A stretch of 64,000 nucleotides of DNA, from assembly GCA_012270065.1 (NCBI GenBank), contig JAAXJB010000112.1, forward strand, positions 1-64,000. Direction: 5' to 3'. Shown one piece after another: positions 1 to 8,350 of the stretch. Every line of letters begins with the position of its first letter. Positions within the stretch are counted from its first letter, which is position 1. The notes under the pieces were generated by a model, which ran no database searches, was not told where the DNA came from, and saw only the letters and a list, made by a program, of their open reading frames with translations. The stretch comes from Rubripirellula sp. Lineage in GTDB: Bacteria; Planctomycetota; Planctomycetia; Pirellulales; Pirellulaceae. A program made the translations under genes and the position numbers.

Positions 1-347
1 TGGCCAAAACAATCCGCGATGGCCAGCACAGTCGGATCTGGCGATCCGAGGGTCACTTCCGAGCGTGAAACTCGATATTCCCTCGGCAGGAAAATCGTGA
101 TTCAGCTCGTTGGGAAGCCGATCCGAAGCAAATCCGGGGAAATTCCCTGCCTCCTGTTTCCCGTTCAGCCGCGTGTTTTACCGTGAAAACATGCCATGGT
201 CGCCAAGGTTTTTTCAGATTTCCCCGCAGGAAGGTGAAGATGTAACGGTTGTCAGGCCGATACGGGTTGTGACGGGGAATGGCTGCAACAGCCCATCCCA
301 TGGAACGCGAACCTCCCAGAACTCGCCTGGACACGAAGGCAACCCAG
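1..347. other. Left-edge stretch without a recognised gene
   Basis: No convincing coding sequence was seen on either strand. Short open frames here have no domain-like composition and overlap one another. The last 30 bases hold the ribosome binding site of the small lipoprotein that follows. Confidence 0.5.
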
Positions 348-587
348 ATGAACTGCAAAGCAATCAATCAACATGCCCTCCGAAGCATCTTCGTGACACT
401 CGCGGTCGGAATGTGCCTCGTAGCTACCACTGGTTGCCAAGTCTCGCTCAACGGCCAGACACTGCCGAGTCCCTACTATCTACAGGACGACATCCAGTAT
501 TTCCCATCAGGGCCTGAATTCAAGTTGTCGCGTGAAGCGGCTGCTCTCCAGGCTGCTCGAGCTGAAGAAAAACTGAAGCGTCAGTAA
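348..587 (+). CDS. Small predicted lipoprotein
   Basis: This protein has 79 residues. Its N-terminal part is hydrophobic (about residues 12-28) and ends in a lipobox-like TTGC, so lipidation at that Cys and an envelope location are likely. The mature part is short: a polar stretch (SLNGQTLPSPYYLQDDIQYF) followed by an Ala/Glu/Lys-rich helix. The ATG at 348 is preferred to an in-frame ATG at 279 because AAGG lies 8 bases upstream and the signal sequence then begins correctly. I recall similar short lipoproteins with this core in planctomycetes, but no function is known to me. It is monocistronic and diverges from nothing obvious upstream. Confidence 0.75.
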   Translation: MNCKAINQHALRSIFVTLAVGMCLVATTGCQVSLNGQTLPSPYYLQDDIQYFPSGPEFKLSREAAALQAARAEEKLKRQ

Positions 588-1022
588 TGATCCTGCAACA
601 GGTAATCCTGTAAACGGGCATCCGCCAATCAGGAACGCCCGTCGGTGGTGCTCGCAGATAGCCTGCGGGCTGATCGACACAGGGAAACTCTCAACTTCCC
701 TCGTGGCAAGCAGCCAATGTCTGGTCCAGACCATCTGCCCGCGGTGTTGCGCGCCGCCGCATGAAATGCCCAAGAAGACTGTCGCGTCCATGCGGGCACA
801 ACTCTTCAGGGAGTCCAAATACGACAGAGACTCCCGCTGCGGTGTGATCATGTCGAGATGCCTGCATCAGCACAATCGATCACACCGACAGCAACAAACT
901 CACCAACTGCCTGCCTGAAAAGGGAATGGCCTTGGTCAACCAGAATTGACGCACAATACCGAGGCTCCGGTCAAGCCGCTGCACCGTCAACTTCGAAAGC
1001 CCTATCAAGGGAGGGGACGTTT
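588..1022. other. Intergenic region between convergent genes
   Basis: No gene recognised. A weak six-base-pair hairpin (ACGGGC / GCCCGT, near 618-646) follows the lipoprotein gene but has no T-run. Open frames on both strands overlap and look random in composition. Confidence 0.4.
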
Positions 1023-1484
1023 CTATTCGTCGCCAGCCCGCATGAACGCAGTGGCAACTGGTTCATAGTTGCAAAGTTCGTCTTCGTTGAAGTAAAGCTC
1101 CAATTCCCGCGTTGCGGATTCCTCACTGTCACTGGCGTGAACGAGATTCATCTGCCGGCTGCTGCTGTAATCTCCACGAATGGTGCCTGCTGAGGCCTTG
1201 AGACCGCTGGTTGCTCCCAGCATTTCTCGCACAACTGAAATGACATCAAGCCCATCAATCGCCATGGCAACCACGGGTGCTGAAGTGATGAATTCTTCAA
1301 GGCTGGGATAAAACGGCTTCTCAACGTGCTCGGCATAATGCTGCCTCGACAATTCGGGCGTCACCCGAATCATCTTCATGGCCACGATGTTGAGGCCTTT
1401 GTCCTCAAAACGCTTGATGATCGTCCCCATCAGACGACGTTGTACACAATCCGGTTTCAGCAATACCAAGGTCCGTTGCATCAC
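1023..1484 (-). CDS. ndk: Nucleoside diphosphate kinase
   Basis: It transfers the gamma phosphate of ATP to nucleoside diphosphates through a phosphohistidine. The 153 residues match the usual family length (about 140-150). The N-terminus (RTLVLLKPDCV) carries the family KPD motif, and the active-site segment NLVHASDS holds His116 (counted from the first codon). The Arg and Asn residues expected around the nucleotide are present (GTIRGDY). Two starts are possible. GTG at 1484 has GGAG seven bases upstream; the adjacent ATG at 1481 has a ten-base spacing. The choice changes the protein by one residue only. It stands alone, with the next minus-strand gene ending further along at 2046. Confidence 0.95.
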   Translation of the reverse strand: MMQRTLVLLKPDCVQRRLMGTIIKRFEDKGLNIVAMKMIRVTPELSRQHYAEHVEKPFYPSLEEFITSAPVVAMAIDGLDVISVVREMLGATSGLKASAGTIRGDYSSSRQMNLVHASDSEESATRELELYFNEDELCNYEPVATAFMRAGDE

Positions 1485-2045
1485 AATTCAACTCCGTTTG
1501 CCCGCAACATTCATGCGAGCCGTGGTTCAGGGGGCCGGAATCTGAAAGGTATTTCTGCGATTGCTGCATCGGAACACTGCCGCCGGCTTTCTCGGCAGGT
1601 TCACCCTGTCATTGAGCTTCATACCGCCCAACACTGGCGTGTTATCTTGCCAATGAGCCACCTGATTGCCAATGGCATTTGTCAAAGATCAGTGAATCAA
1701 TCTGATTTATTCTGCTTCCCAGCCTCTTTCGTGCGTTACCAAAACCAGATGTTTGCCAGGCTCGAGCGATAACTGCTCGCGAGCCGGAACCTTGGCGGAT
1801 CAAGTCAGGGGAGACTGAAAGAATCATTTCTCCGAAAACGACTGACAAGCAACGGCAACGCACTGCAAATAAATCGAGGATACGTCCGGCGCGAAACTGC
1901 CAGCAGGAACGGCACGCTGACGAGTTCACGTTCACGCTTTCACACGCCGGCCAGCCCCTTCATCCCCGTCTCAACAGATACAGACAAACCAGGAGTCTTC
2001 TGAAATGAGTAACAGCGACCCATTCGACCACCTCAGTGGTTTTGA
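1485..2045. other. Intergenic region, no assigned gene
   Basis: No supported gene. Near the right end, at 2005-2067, a 20-codon plus-strand frame has a good ribosome binding site (AGGAG, nine bases before ATG). It then runs into the 3' end of the minus-strand cysteine-rich gene and stops. It could be a remnant start, a tiny ORF or chance. Confidence 0.4.
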
Positions 2046-3122
2046 TCACCGTTGCATGTCTGGCTGACGAATCACATTGTCGATGGGATGCATCCGACGG
2101 TTCGCGACCTCAATCATCGGCTTGCTATTTTCCCTTTGAACTTGGCGACTGGTCCCCGGCAGGCGGTGCACTTCACTGCCAGTTTCAATCACCCGAGCAG
2201 GCAGGGCATCCCTATCCGAACGAACCGGATTTGAAGCCCGGTGTTCAATCTCGCTCATCGTGCTGTAATTCTTTGGCGTGCTCACTGTGCCATCGCCGGG
2301 ATGAGTGATTGGATTCTGCGAAACCTGATTTGCACGACGTTCAACATGCAGCAGTGCGGGCTTGTTGGCGGGATTCAATCCGGAGAGTCGTTTAGCCCGT
2401 CGAGGTGCTACCAGCGTGGGATAAACCCGGGTCAACAACGATTCATTTGACTGGTTTTGCGGAGACGACTGTTGCTGACGGCCCCCTTCATAAGGGTGAA
2501 CAGGCGAAATGCCACCTGGAGTGGAAGTGGCGCTGAATCGCCGGAACACCGGTTCGTCCGCCTCCGACGGATTGGCTGGATTTTTTTGGCGAATCGATTC
2601 ACCCGCGTTGGCATCTGACAACGCTCCTCTCCACTGGGCACGCGGCTGACCGCTCTTTTTCCCCAATGGTAAATACTGAACATCGCTCGGAGAAAACTCT
2701 TCGGTGCTGTCACAGTATCCTTGGCTGCATTCTTCGCAACCACGAGGGCCACACCCCGATCGGCAGTCAGCATCGCAAGCGTTGTCACAGCCTGCATCGA
2801 AGTAATCATAAACCGTCGCGCAAGCATCCTGTTGAGCACATGCACTCGCTCGCTGTTTTGCACACTTACGCTGGTATGCCGCGTGCGAACTCGGTGGCAA
2901 ATCATCCACGCAATGACCGCTGCTGTTTTTACAGGCGTGGTAACCGTCACCCCAACCTAAACCAATGATTCGCCCCGCCTGATCAAACGCCTCTTCAACA
3001 GCACTGCCAGCATCGGTTGCCGCAGTGGCATCGCGCTCAGAACAGAAGACGAACAAGATCACTGTGGTCAACAGACTGACACCGGTTGTTGTTCCAAGAT
3101 GCAATCGCATGACAAAACTCAT
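2046..3122 (-). CDS. Cysteine-rich secreted protein of unknown function
   Basis: About 358 residues when started at ATG 3122; another in-frame ATG lies at 3110. A hydrophobic signal segment (TTGVSLLTTVILFVF) is followed by a compact domain with about 12 cysteines in roughly 80 residues, grouped as CxxxC and CxxC pairs (CDNACDADC, CGPRGCEEC), alongside a GLGWGDGYHAC segment. The C-terminal 200 residues are polar, low in hydrophobics and rich in Arg, Pro, Asn and Ser, so probably disordered. The cysteines suggest a disulfide-bonded or metal-binding extracytoplasmic module. I do not recognise the family by name. The start is uncertain: a GGAAGAA sequence sits very close to 3122. Confidence 0.7.
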   Translation of the reverse strand: MSFVMRLHLGTTTGVSLLTTVILFVFCSERDATAATDAGSAVEEAFDQAGRIIGLGWGDGYHACKNSSGHCVDDLPPSSHAAYQRKCAKQRASACAQQDACATVYDYFDAGCDNACDADCRSGCGPRGCEECSQGYCDSTEEFSPSDVQYLPLGKKSGQPRAQWRGALSDANAGESIRQKNPANPSEADEPVFRRFSATSTPGGISPVHPYEGGRQQQSSPQNQSNESLLTRVYPTLVAPRRAKRLSGLNPANKPALLHVERRANQVSQNPITHPGDGTVSTPKNYSTMSEIEHRASNPVRSDRDALPARVIETGSEVHRLPGTSRQVQRENSKPMIEVANRRMHPIDNVIRQPDMQR

Positions 3123-3861
3123 TTCTTCCGTGAAAGAGATTGGCTTACATGTACAGGTGACAAGCAACGAGATGTGCTTGTCGACGAGGGCTGCCCCCAC
3201 CTGGAACAACACTGTCACGCCAGCATCCTCCGAAGAGCCAGAATTCTCTGAAGAGCCAGCGTCCTCCGAAGCCTGGGGAGCCCCCTTTGGTGGATCGGCT
3301 TTCTTTTTGGCAGGCTCTCACCGACGGGGGTCAAGAAGGAGCGATTATGCGGCTTGACCGTGGGATGGATACGATCTTAACGATCCTGCAGGTCCCGCAC
3401 GTTTCTGCAATGGCTCCGTTACCGATCGCAAGTGACGATCCAGCTGATTCGCGTGCTGACGCATGGATCGTCATCAGAGAAGTGAAGAGCCAATGATCAA
3501 CCGCCGTTTTTCAGAAAATTACCTGACAGGAAGGCTTTGGGTTTGCCAAAAGTGGCAAGCCCCCCAACAAGCCGGGCTTGATCGAGGGACAGGGGCCACA
3601 GCGGTGCTGGCCCTCAAAAGTGCTTTGCCCGACCGGAATGCTGAATTGGCAAATTTCGCCGCCAGCCGCAGCACAGGCTCTCCACGCTGAACAACGGGCA
3701 AATGCTTTTTTTGTCTCAAATCGACGAATGCCCAACCAAATCCATGTGTTTTTTTGCAAGATGGCCCGAAAGTGGAGGGAATTTTGGTGTGCTTGTCTAC
3801 GCTTGCGCTGGTCAAATTGCCATAATGGGGCAAAACCAATCATACGCGCGAGAGTTTCAAA
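3123..3861. other. Long divergent intergenic region
   Basis: This is 740 bases between two divergent secreted-protein genes. No gene is supported. Features seen: a short imperfect repetition near 3222-3272 (units around TCCGAAGAGCCAG and TCTGAAGAGCCAG), a hairpin at 3593-3613 (GGGCCA / TGGCCC, nine-base loop, no T-run), and A/T-rich tracts near 3695-3760. It presumably holds both promoters. Confidence 0.4.
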
Positions 3862-5625
3862 ATGCTGTACCGCCCTACCAGATCTTTTTCGCTCGCCAGC
3901 CTGTCCTTGGCGTCCTTTGTGTTTGTCGCCTGCTGGGCTCCCGTAACGAGGGCTCAAGAAGCCAAAAGCCCACAGAAAGATGCTCAGGAAGCCAATGACG
4001 CAGGAGCACCAGAGAAAGACCCCAATCCGGGGCAGAGTGATCTCGATGAGGCAACCGTTGCCCGCATTGACGCTCAGTCGGAAAAGGAAATGGAAACGGT
4101 CGCAGCCCTGCTCGAATCCGCACTGAAAAAAGGCCTCGACGAGGAGAACTCATCGTTTGCAAAGCAAATGCTGGGGTCTGTCCTCCTTCAGCAAAGTCAA
4201 CGTTACGCTGCCGCGATGATGCAAGCACGTGGAAGACAGCAGGTCGAACTGCGGGACAAGGCACTGGCCGCGCTGGAAGAAGCGGTTTCCAATGATCCCA
4301 CTCTCGTCGAAGCTTACCTGATGCTTGCTCGCCTGAACCTGTTGCCAGGCGGAAACAGAGAGGCAGTTGCTGAAGCAACCAGCAAAGCCATTGAGTTACT
4401 GAAAGATGACCCGGTGGAGCAAAGCGCGGCACTTGTGTTACGTGCTCTGACCCAGCAGGATAACGACAAGAAGATGGCCGACCTCAATGCGGCAGCCGAG
4501 GCCGACCCGAACAACATCGAGGCCTTTCAGGCGCGTGCAGCCCTGTTGCTTCAATTGAACGATGTCGAGAGTGCGATCGCGGACCTTGAGAAAGTCCTGC
4601 TGAAGGATCCAACAAATCAGGCTGTGGCCGGCGCGGCAGTCCAGAAACTTGTTGATCTCAACCGCGTCGACGAAGCGATGGGATTGATCACAAAAATGTT
4701 GGCCGCAAAGCCGAGCGAAGGCATGTACCGCATGCGGGCAATTCTCTATCGCTCGGAGCAGAAATTTGACGAAGCACTCTCAGACCTGAACAAGGCGATC
4801 GCGATACAGCCCAAGGATCCAATGACCCTGCTGCAGCGTGCTGAATTAGCCCTGGACCGGGATGATGTAAAATCCGCCAAAGCCGATTTTCGAGCCGCGC
4901 TTCAAGCGGCACCGCAGATCATCAACGCTGAAGCGACCATCGCTCTTCGATCCCGTATCGCTCTTCAGGAAAATCGCCTCGCTGACGCCATCAACGATGC
5001 GCAACTTCTGCTCGACAATCGACCAGGAGACATGTTCCGTCGCCTGCGACTCGCCACCCTTTATTCTCTGGACAAACGTCCAAGAAAAGCGATCGACATC
5101 TATACAACAGTGCTGCAAGAAGACCCCAAGAATGCCGCCGTACTGAGGTCACGTGGCGATGCATTGTTGAGTGTGGGGGACCACTCTGCGGCAATCGATG
5201 ACTACGAAAAAGCCATCAAGGAACTCGGGGAGACGGATGCTGATGCCGATCCGCGAACCAGAGCCGAAGCTGCAGGCATCAACAACAATCTGGCTTGGGT
5301 TTTGGCGACCTCGCCCAATGAGTCGGTGCGGGACGGCAAAAAAGCACAGAAATATGCTGAGCAGGCCGCGAAACTGTCTGATTACACCGAAGCTCACATC
5401 CTCAGCACGCTTGCTGCCGCCTATGCCGAAAACGGTAAATTCGAAGACGCGGTGAAGTGGAGTAAGAAGGCTGTCGAACTCGGACAAAAAGAGGATCACG
5501 AACAGATCGAGCAACTGGAAGCTGAACTGAAAAGCTATGAAGAGAAAAAACCATGGCGAGAAAAGCAGGAAACAGAAGAAAACGCCGTTCCCATTCTGTC
5601 AGCTGAAGACCTGATCGATACCTGA
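3862..5625 (+). CDS. Secreted TPR-repeat protein
   Basis: The 587 residues begin with a signal peptide (LASLSLASFVFVACWAPVTRAQ, cleavage probably after TRA). The rest is mostly helical, with tandem TPR units from about residue 85 to 555; the signature is visible as repeated A..DL..AI..P / L..RA.L patterns (for example DLNKAIAIQPKDP and DLEKVLLKDPTN). The acidic region just after the signal peptide (about 33-60) is probably a linker. TPR arrays are protein-binding scaffolds, so it is likely a periplasmic assembly factor or adaptor, partner unknown. The ATG is supported by GAGAG seven bases upstream. It is probably transcribed alone, because carA is almost 400 bases downstream. Confidence 0.88.
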   Translation: MLYRPTRSFSLASLSLASFVFVACWAPVTRAQEAKSPQKDAQEANDAGAPEKDPNPGQSDLDEATVARIDAQSEKEMETVAALLESALKKGLDEENSSFAKQMLGSVLLQQSQRYAAAMMQARGRQQVELRDKALAALEEAVSNDPTLVEAYLMLARLNLLPGGNREAVAEATSKAIELLKDDPVEQSAALVLRALTQQDNDKKMADLNAAAEADPNNIEAFQARAALLLQLNDVESAIADLEKVLLKDPTNQAVAGAAVQKLVDLNRVDEAMGLITKMLAAKPSEGMYRMRAILYRSEQKFDEALSDLNKAIAIQPKDPMTLLQRAELALDRDDVKSAKADFRAALQAAPQIINAEATIALRSRIALQENRLADAINDAQLLLDNRPGDMFRRLRLATLYSLDKRPRKAIDIYTTVLQEDPKNAAVLRSRGDALLSVGDHSAAIDDYEKAIKELGETDADADPRTRAEAAGINNNLAWVLATSPNESVRDGKKAQKYAEQAAKLSDYTEAHILSTLAAAYAENGKFEDAVKWSKKAVELGQKEDHEQIEQLEAELKSYEEKKPWREKQETEENAVPILSAEDLIDT

Positions 5626-6022
5626 TAAAAGCTTTCTCAGCGTCTTTTGGTGACCGGCTGAAGAACAGAATCGAATCGCAGGTGCCCCAGGGCACTGGAC
5701 CGTTCCGCAAAAAGTGGATTTCAGCCGGGCATGGGCATGATCCATCAGAAGATCAACGCAGGCAATGCCCAGTCCAAGCGTCATTGCCAGTCCCATCGGG
5801 CTGACTTGGTGGGTCAGTAACTAGTCCCGCGGATTTTTCCGTGCTATCCAGTATCCTGCCCTCAAAGCTTTTTTGAGGTGGTTCAGCCGTATGGGACTGG
5901 GAGATTTCACGGAACCGGACAGAATCGGTGATTGAGGGCCTCGCGAAAATCCTCAACTCTGCTATCCTCCGTGGCGTGGTGTTTGAATTCTTTTTCCCAT
6001 GCCCCGTGAATTCTGAATCGAC
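5626..6022. other. Intergenic region upstream of carA
   Basis: No gene supported on either strand. It contains the probable carA promoter; no operator or leader-peptide structure could be recognised. Confidence 0.4.
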
Positions 6023-7156
6023 ATGCGTCCCGCGAAGCTTGCTCTCGAAGATGGTTCAATCTTTCCCGGTTTTTCCTTTGGTGCTGATGGGGAGGTGACT
6101 GGTGAAGTTGTCTTCAACACGGCGATGACCGGCTACCAGGAAATCCTGACAGACCCAAGTTACCGGGGTCAGATCGTCACGATGACCTACCCCGAAATCG
6201 GCAATTACGGTGTCAATTCCGTTGACATTGAAAATGCAAAACCATCGCTCTCTGGCTTCATTGTTCGTGAAGAAAGCAGGATTTTCAGCAATTACCGTGC
6301 TGAGGGTGACTTGGGAGATTATCTCAAGCAACACAACCTGCCAGGTCTGGCTGGAATCGATACCCGGGCGTTGGTGCGGCGAATTCGGACCGCTGGTGCC
6401 ATGCGGGGGATCATTTCCACGGTAGATCTGGATGATGCCAGCCTTGTCAGCAAGGCAAAAGCATGTCCCGGACTGGTGGGACGTGACTTGGTTCAAGAAG
6501 TCATGTCGAAGGAAATCATCAGTTGGGAAGAAAAACTCGACGACTGGACCGCTGCCGAGATCAACGCTTCCGAAACCGGGAGCACGACTGGGAAACACAT
6601 CGTCTGCGTTGACTTTGGCATGAAGTGGAACATACCCCGTCACTTCGCGTCACGTGGTAATCGCGTGACCATCGTTCCAGGAACAACCACTGCCGATGAG
6701 ATTCTGGGACTGGAAGCCGATGGGATCTTTCTTTCCAATGGCCCCGGTGACCCCGAGCCGCTCACCTATGCTCATGAAACGATTGCTGGACTGCTTGGTC
6801 GCACACCCATTTTTGGCATCTGCCTGGGACACCAACTATTGTCACTTGCCTGTGGAGCCAAAACGTTCAAGCTGAAGTTCGGCCATCGCGGAGTCAATCA
6901 ACCGGTACTCGATCTTGAAACAGGCAAGGTTGAAATAACCACGCAGAATCACGGTTTCGCCGTGGAAGAAGATTCCCTGCCTGACTGCTTGCAGATCACC
7001 CATCGCAACCTGAATGATGACACGGTCGCTGGCGTTCGCCACCGTGAACATGATGCCTTCGGTGTGCAGTATCATCCCGAAGCGGCATCCGGGCCTCACG
7101 ACAGCCACTATCTGTTTGCACGTTTTCAGGATCAGCTTTCCGCCGTTGCCGGTTGA
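6023..7156 (+). CDS. carA: Carbamoyl-phosphate synthase small subunit
   Basis: This is the glutaminase subunit that feeds ammonia to CarB for carbamoyl phosphate, used in pyrimidine and arginine synthesis. The 377 residues fit the family. The N-terminal CPSase small-chain domain (about 1-150) has the typical LEDGSIFPG and FNTAMTGYQE segments. The C-terminal class I amidotransferase domain has its nucleophile in GICLGHQ (Cys267) and the His-Glu pair in QYHPE (His351, Glu353). The ATG at 6023 begins the conserved N-terminus; no strong ribosome binding site is visible. carB is not in the window, so the two subunits are not encoded side by side. The 3' end overlaps a short repeated segment. Confidence 0.97.
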   Translation: MRPAKLALEDGSIFPGFSFGADGEVTGEVVFNTAMTGYQEILTDPSYRGQIVTMTYPEIGNYGVNSVDIENAKPSLSGFIVREESRIFSNYRAEGDLGDYLKQHNLPGLAGIDTRALVRRIRTAGAMRGIISTVDLDDASLVSKAKACPGLVGRDLVQEVMSKEIISWEEKLDDWTAAEINASETGSTTGKHIVCVDFGMKWNIPRHFASRGNRVTIVPGTTTADEILGLEADGIFLSNGPGDPEPLTYAHETIAGLLGRTPIFGICLGHQLLSLACGAKTFKLKFGHRGVNQPVLDLETGKVEITTQNHGFAVEEDSLPDCLQITHRNLNDDTVAGVRHREHDAFGVQYHPEAASGPHDSHYLFARFQDQLSAVAG

Positions 7157-7219
7157 GCAGCGTTGCCGGTTGCTCGGACCTGCAGACTGATCAGTTCAGC
7201 CGACTGATCAGCGTTGCCG
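7145..7219. repeat. Short direct repeats at the carA 3' end
   Basis: GTTGCCGGTTG occurs at 7145-7155 and again at 7162-7172, with a shorter copy (GTTGCCG) at 7213-7219. ACTGATCAG occurs at 7186-7194 and 7203-7211. The cluster spans the carA stop codon and the convergent stop codon of the next gene. It looks like local slippage duplication rather than a mobile element. Confidence 0.6.
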
Positions 7220-8167
7220 ACTAACCCAGGGATTCTGGGTATCGCTGATTTTCACTTGTGCATCCACGAACTTCACGATGGCGGGAATCACCGCCGGGAT
7301 ATCATTCACCAGCGAAGCGTTGGCAAGTGGAGTCTTGTATCGCTTGTATTCGAATCCCTTGACTTCCGCTCCACGCTGAAGCTTCTTCTTGGATGCTTCA
7401 ATTCGCTTCGCGACACGCTCTGCATCATCGGCGCTGGCACTGCCAACGCCTGACACGACCATGATTGGCAACTGCAGCAAAACGGAGCGTCCCGAAAGCA
7501 CAGGATCGATGGCGACACCTTTGACCTGTTTGGCTGGCGAGATGAGCACCAGGGCTTTCACATCACGGCCCTGTTTGATGCTACCAACGGTAGGAAAGCT
7601 CCAATCACGTGCCGCCCAATGGGAAGCCATGACGCAGCCCTCGCCGACACCAATGACCACCAACGCATTGAGATTCAGTTTTTCCTGATCGTTCTCACCT
7701 TTGAGAAACTTCTTGGCCTGTTCCAAGTCATATTTCGTGATGCTTTCGATGTCACGCCTGGACATTTTCAACGTGTCCATCTCGGTCTTTGCGCCTTTGC
7801 TGTTGAGTTGCACACGACTGCTGCCATGCCCTCGATAGTCCAATGCCAGTACAGCGCAACCTGCCTCACGCAACGCGAAAACAAGTTTTTTGTAGGGGCT
7901 GGACTGTCCTCTCCATTCATGCACGAGCAGAACTGTCTTGGCATCCTTTCCCTTGTTCGATGGAAAGTAGGCAGCACTCAGCTTCATGCCGTCTTTTGTT
8001 ACCAGTTCAACAGCGCGAGGCTTCTCTGCTTCGTCCTTACCGGCTTTGTCATCCTGTGCTGAGGCAACACCTGGAAAACACAGGGCAGTGAAACAAAGAA
8101 AAACGCCCAGCAGGCATCGGCTGAACGGACAAGACGTCATGTAGGTGGTGGCTGCACAGATTCGCAT
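7208..8167 (-). CDS. Alpha/beta-hydrolase-fold protein lacking the nucleophile Ser, secreted
   Basis: About 319 residues from ATG 8167, which has GGGAAGGGAAG just upstream. A signal peptide (LLGVFLCFTALCFPGVASAQ) exports it. The fold is recognisable: the strand and oxyanion region LLVHEWRGQSS (81-90), then ALDYRGHGSS (108-117), then the nucleophile elbow. The elbow reads GVGEG (173-177), so the usual Ser of GxSxG is Gly. I recall planctomycete relatives with a similarly altered elbow, which would make this a conserved non-catalytic or differently catalytic branch. A later VLISP segment matches the strand before the acid residue. The gene is convergent with carA and divergent from the PVC cytochrome gene. 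Confidence 0.82.
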   Translation of the reverse strand: MRICAATTYMTSCPFSRCLLGVFLCFTALCFPGVASAQDDKAGKDEAEKPRAVELVTKDGMKLSAAYFPSNKGKDAKTVLLVHEWRGQSSPYKKLVFALREAGCAVLALDYRGHGSSRVQLNSKGAKTEMDTLKMSRRDIESITKYDLEQAKKFLKGENDQEKLNLNALVVIGVGEGCVMASHWAARDWSFPTVGSIKQGRDVKALVLISPAKQVKGVAIDPVLSGRSVLLQLPIMVVSGVGSASADDAERVAKRIEASKKKLQRGAEVKGFEYKRYKTPLANASLVNDIPAVIPAIVKFVDAQVKISDTQNPWVSRQR

Positions 8168-8350
8168 CCGACTTCCCTTCCCGGAGAGTAGCAAGTACGT
8201 GGCGAACGCTGATTCATCCGCCTTTTTCAAGAGTAGACGCGTGGCATGCGTTGGTCAAATTAACCCTGTCGCAAGCTGCGTTTCTCGTACGTTTCCACTA
8301 TACTACACCGGAATCCATTCCCTATCTGCATTACCACTGGAAGGTGCCTC

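Noticed and set aside
110..851. Overlapping open frames on both strands around the small lipoprotein gene
   Set aside because: They overlap each other and the lipoprotein gene in other frames, lack ribosome binding sites and have random composition.
1326..1772. 148-residue plus-strand frame opposite ndk
   Set aside because: It is antisense to ndk for part of its length and resembles no protein family.
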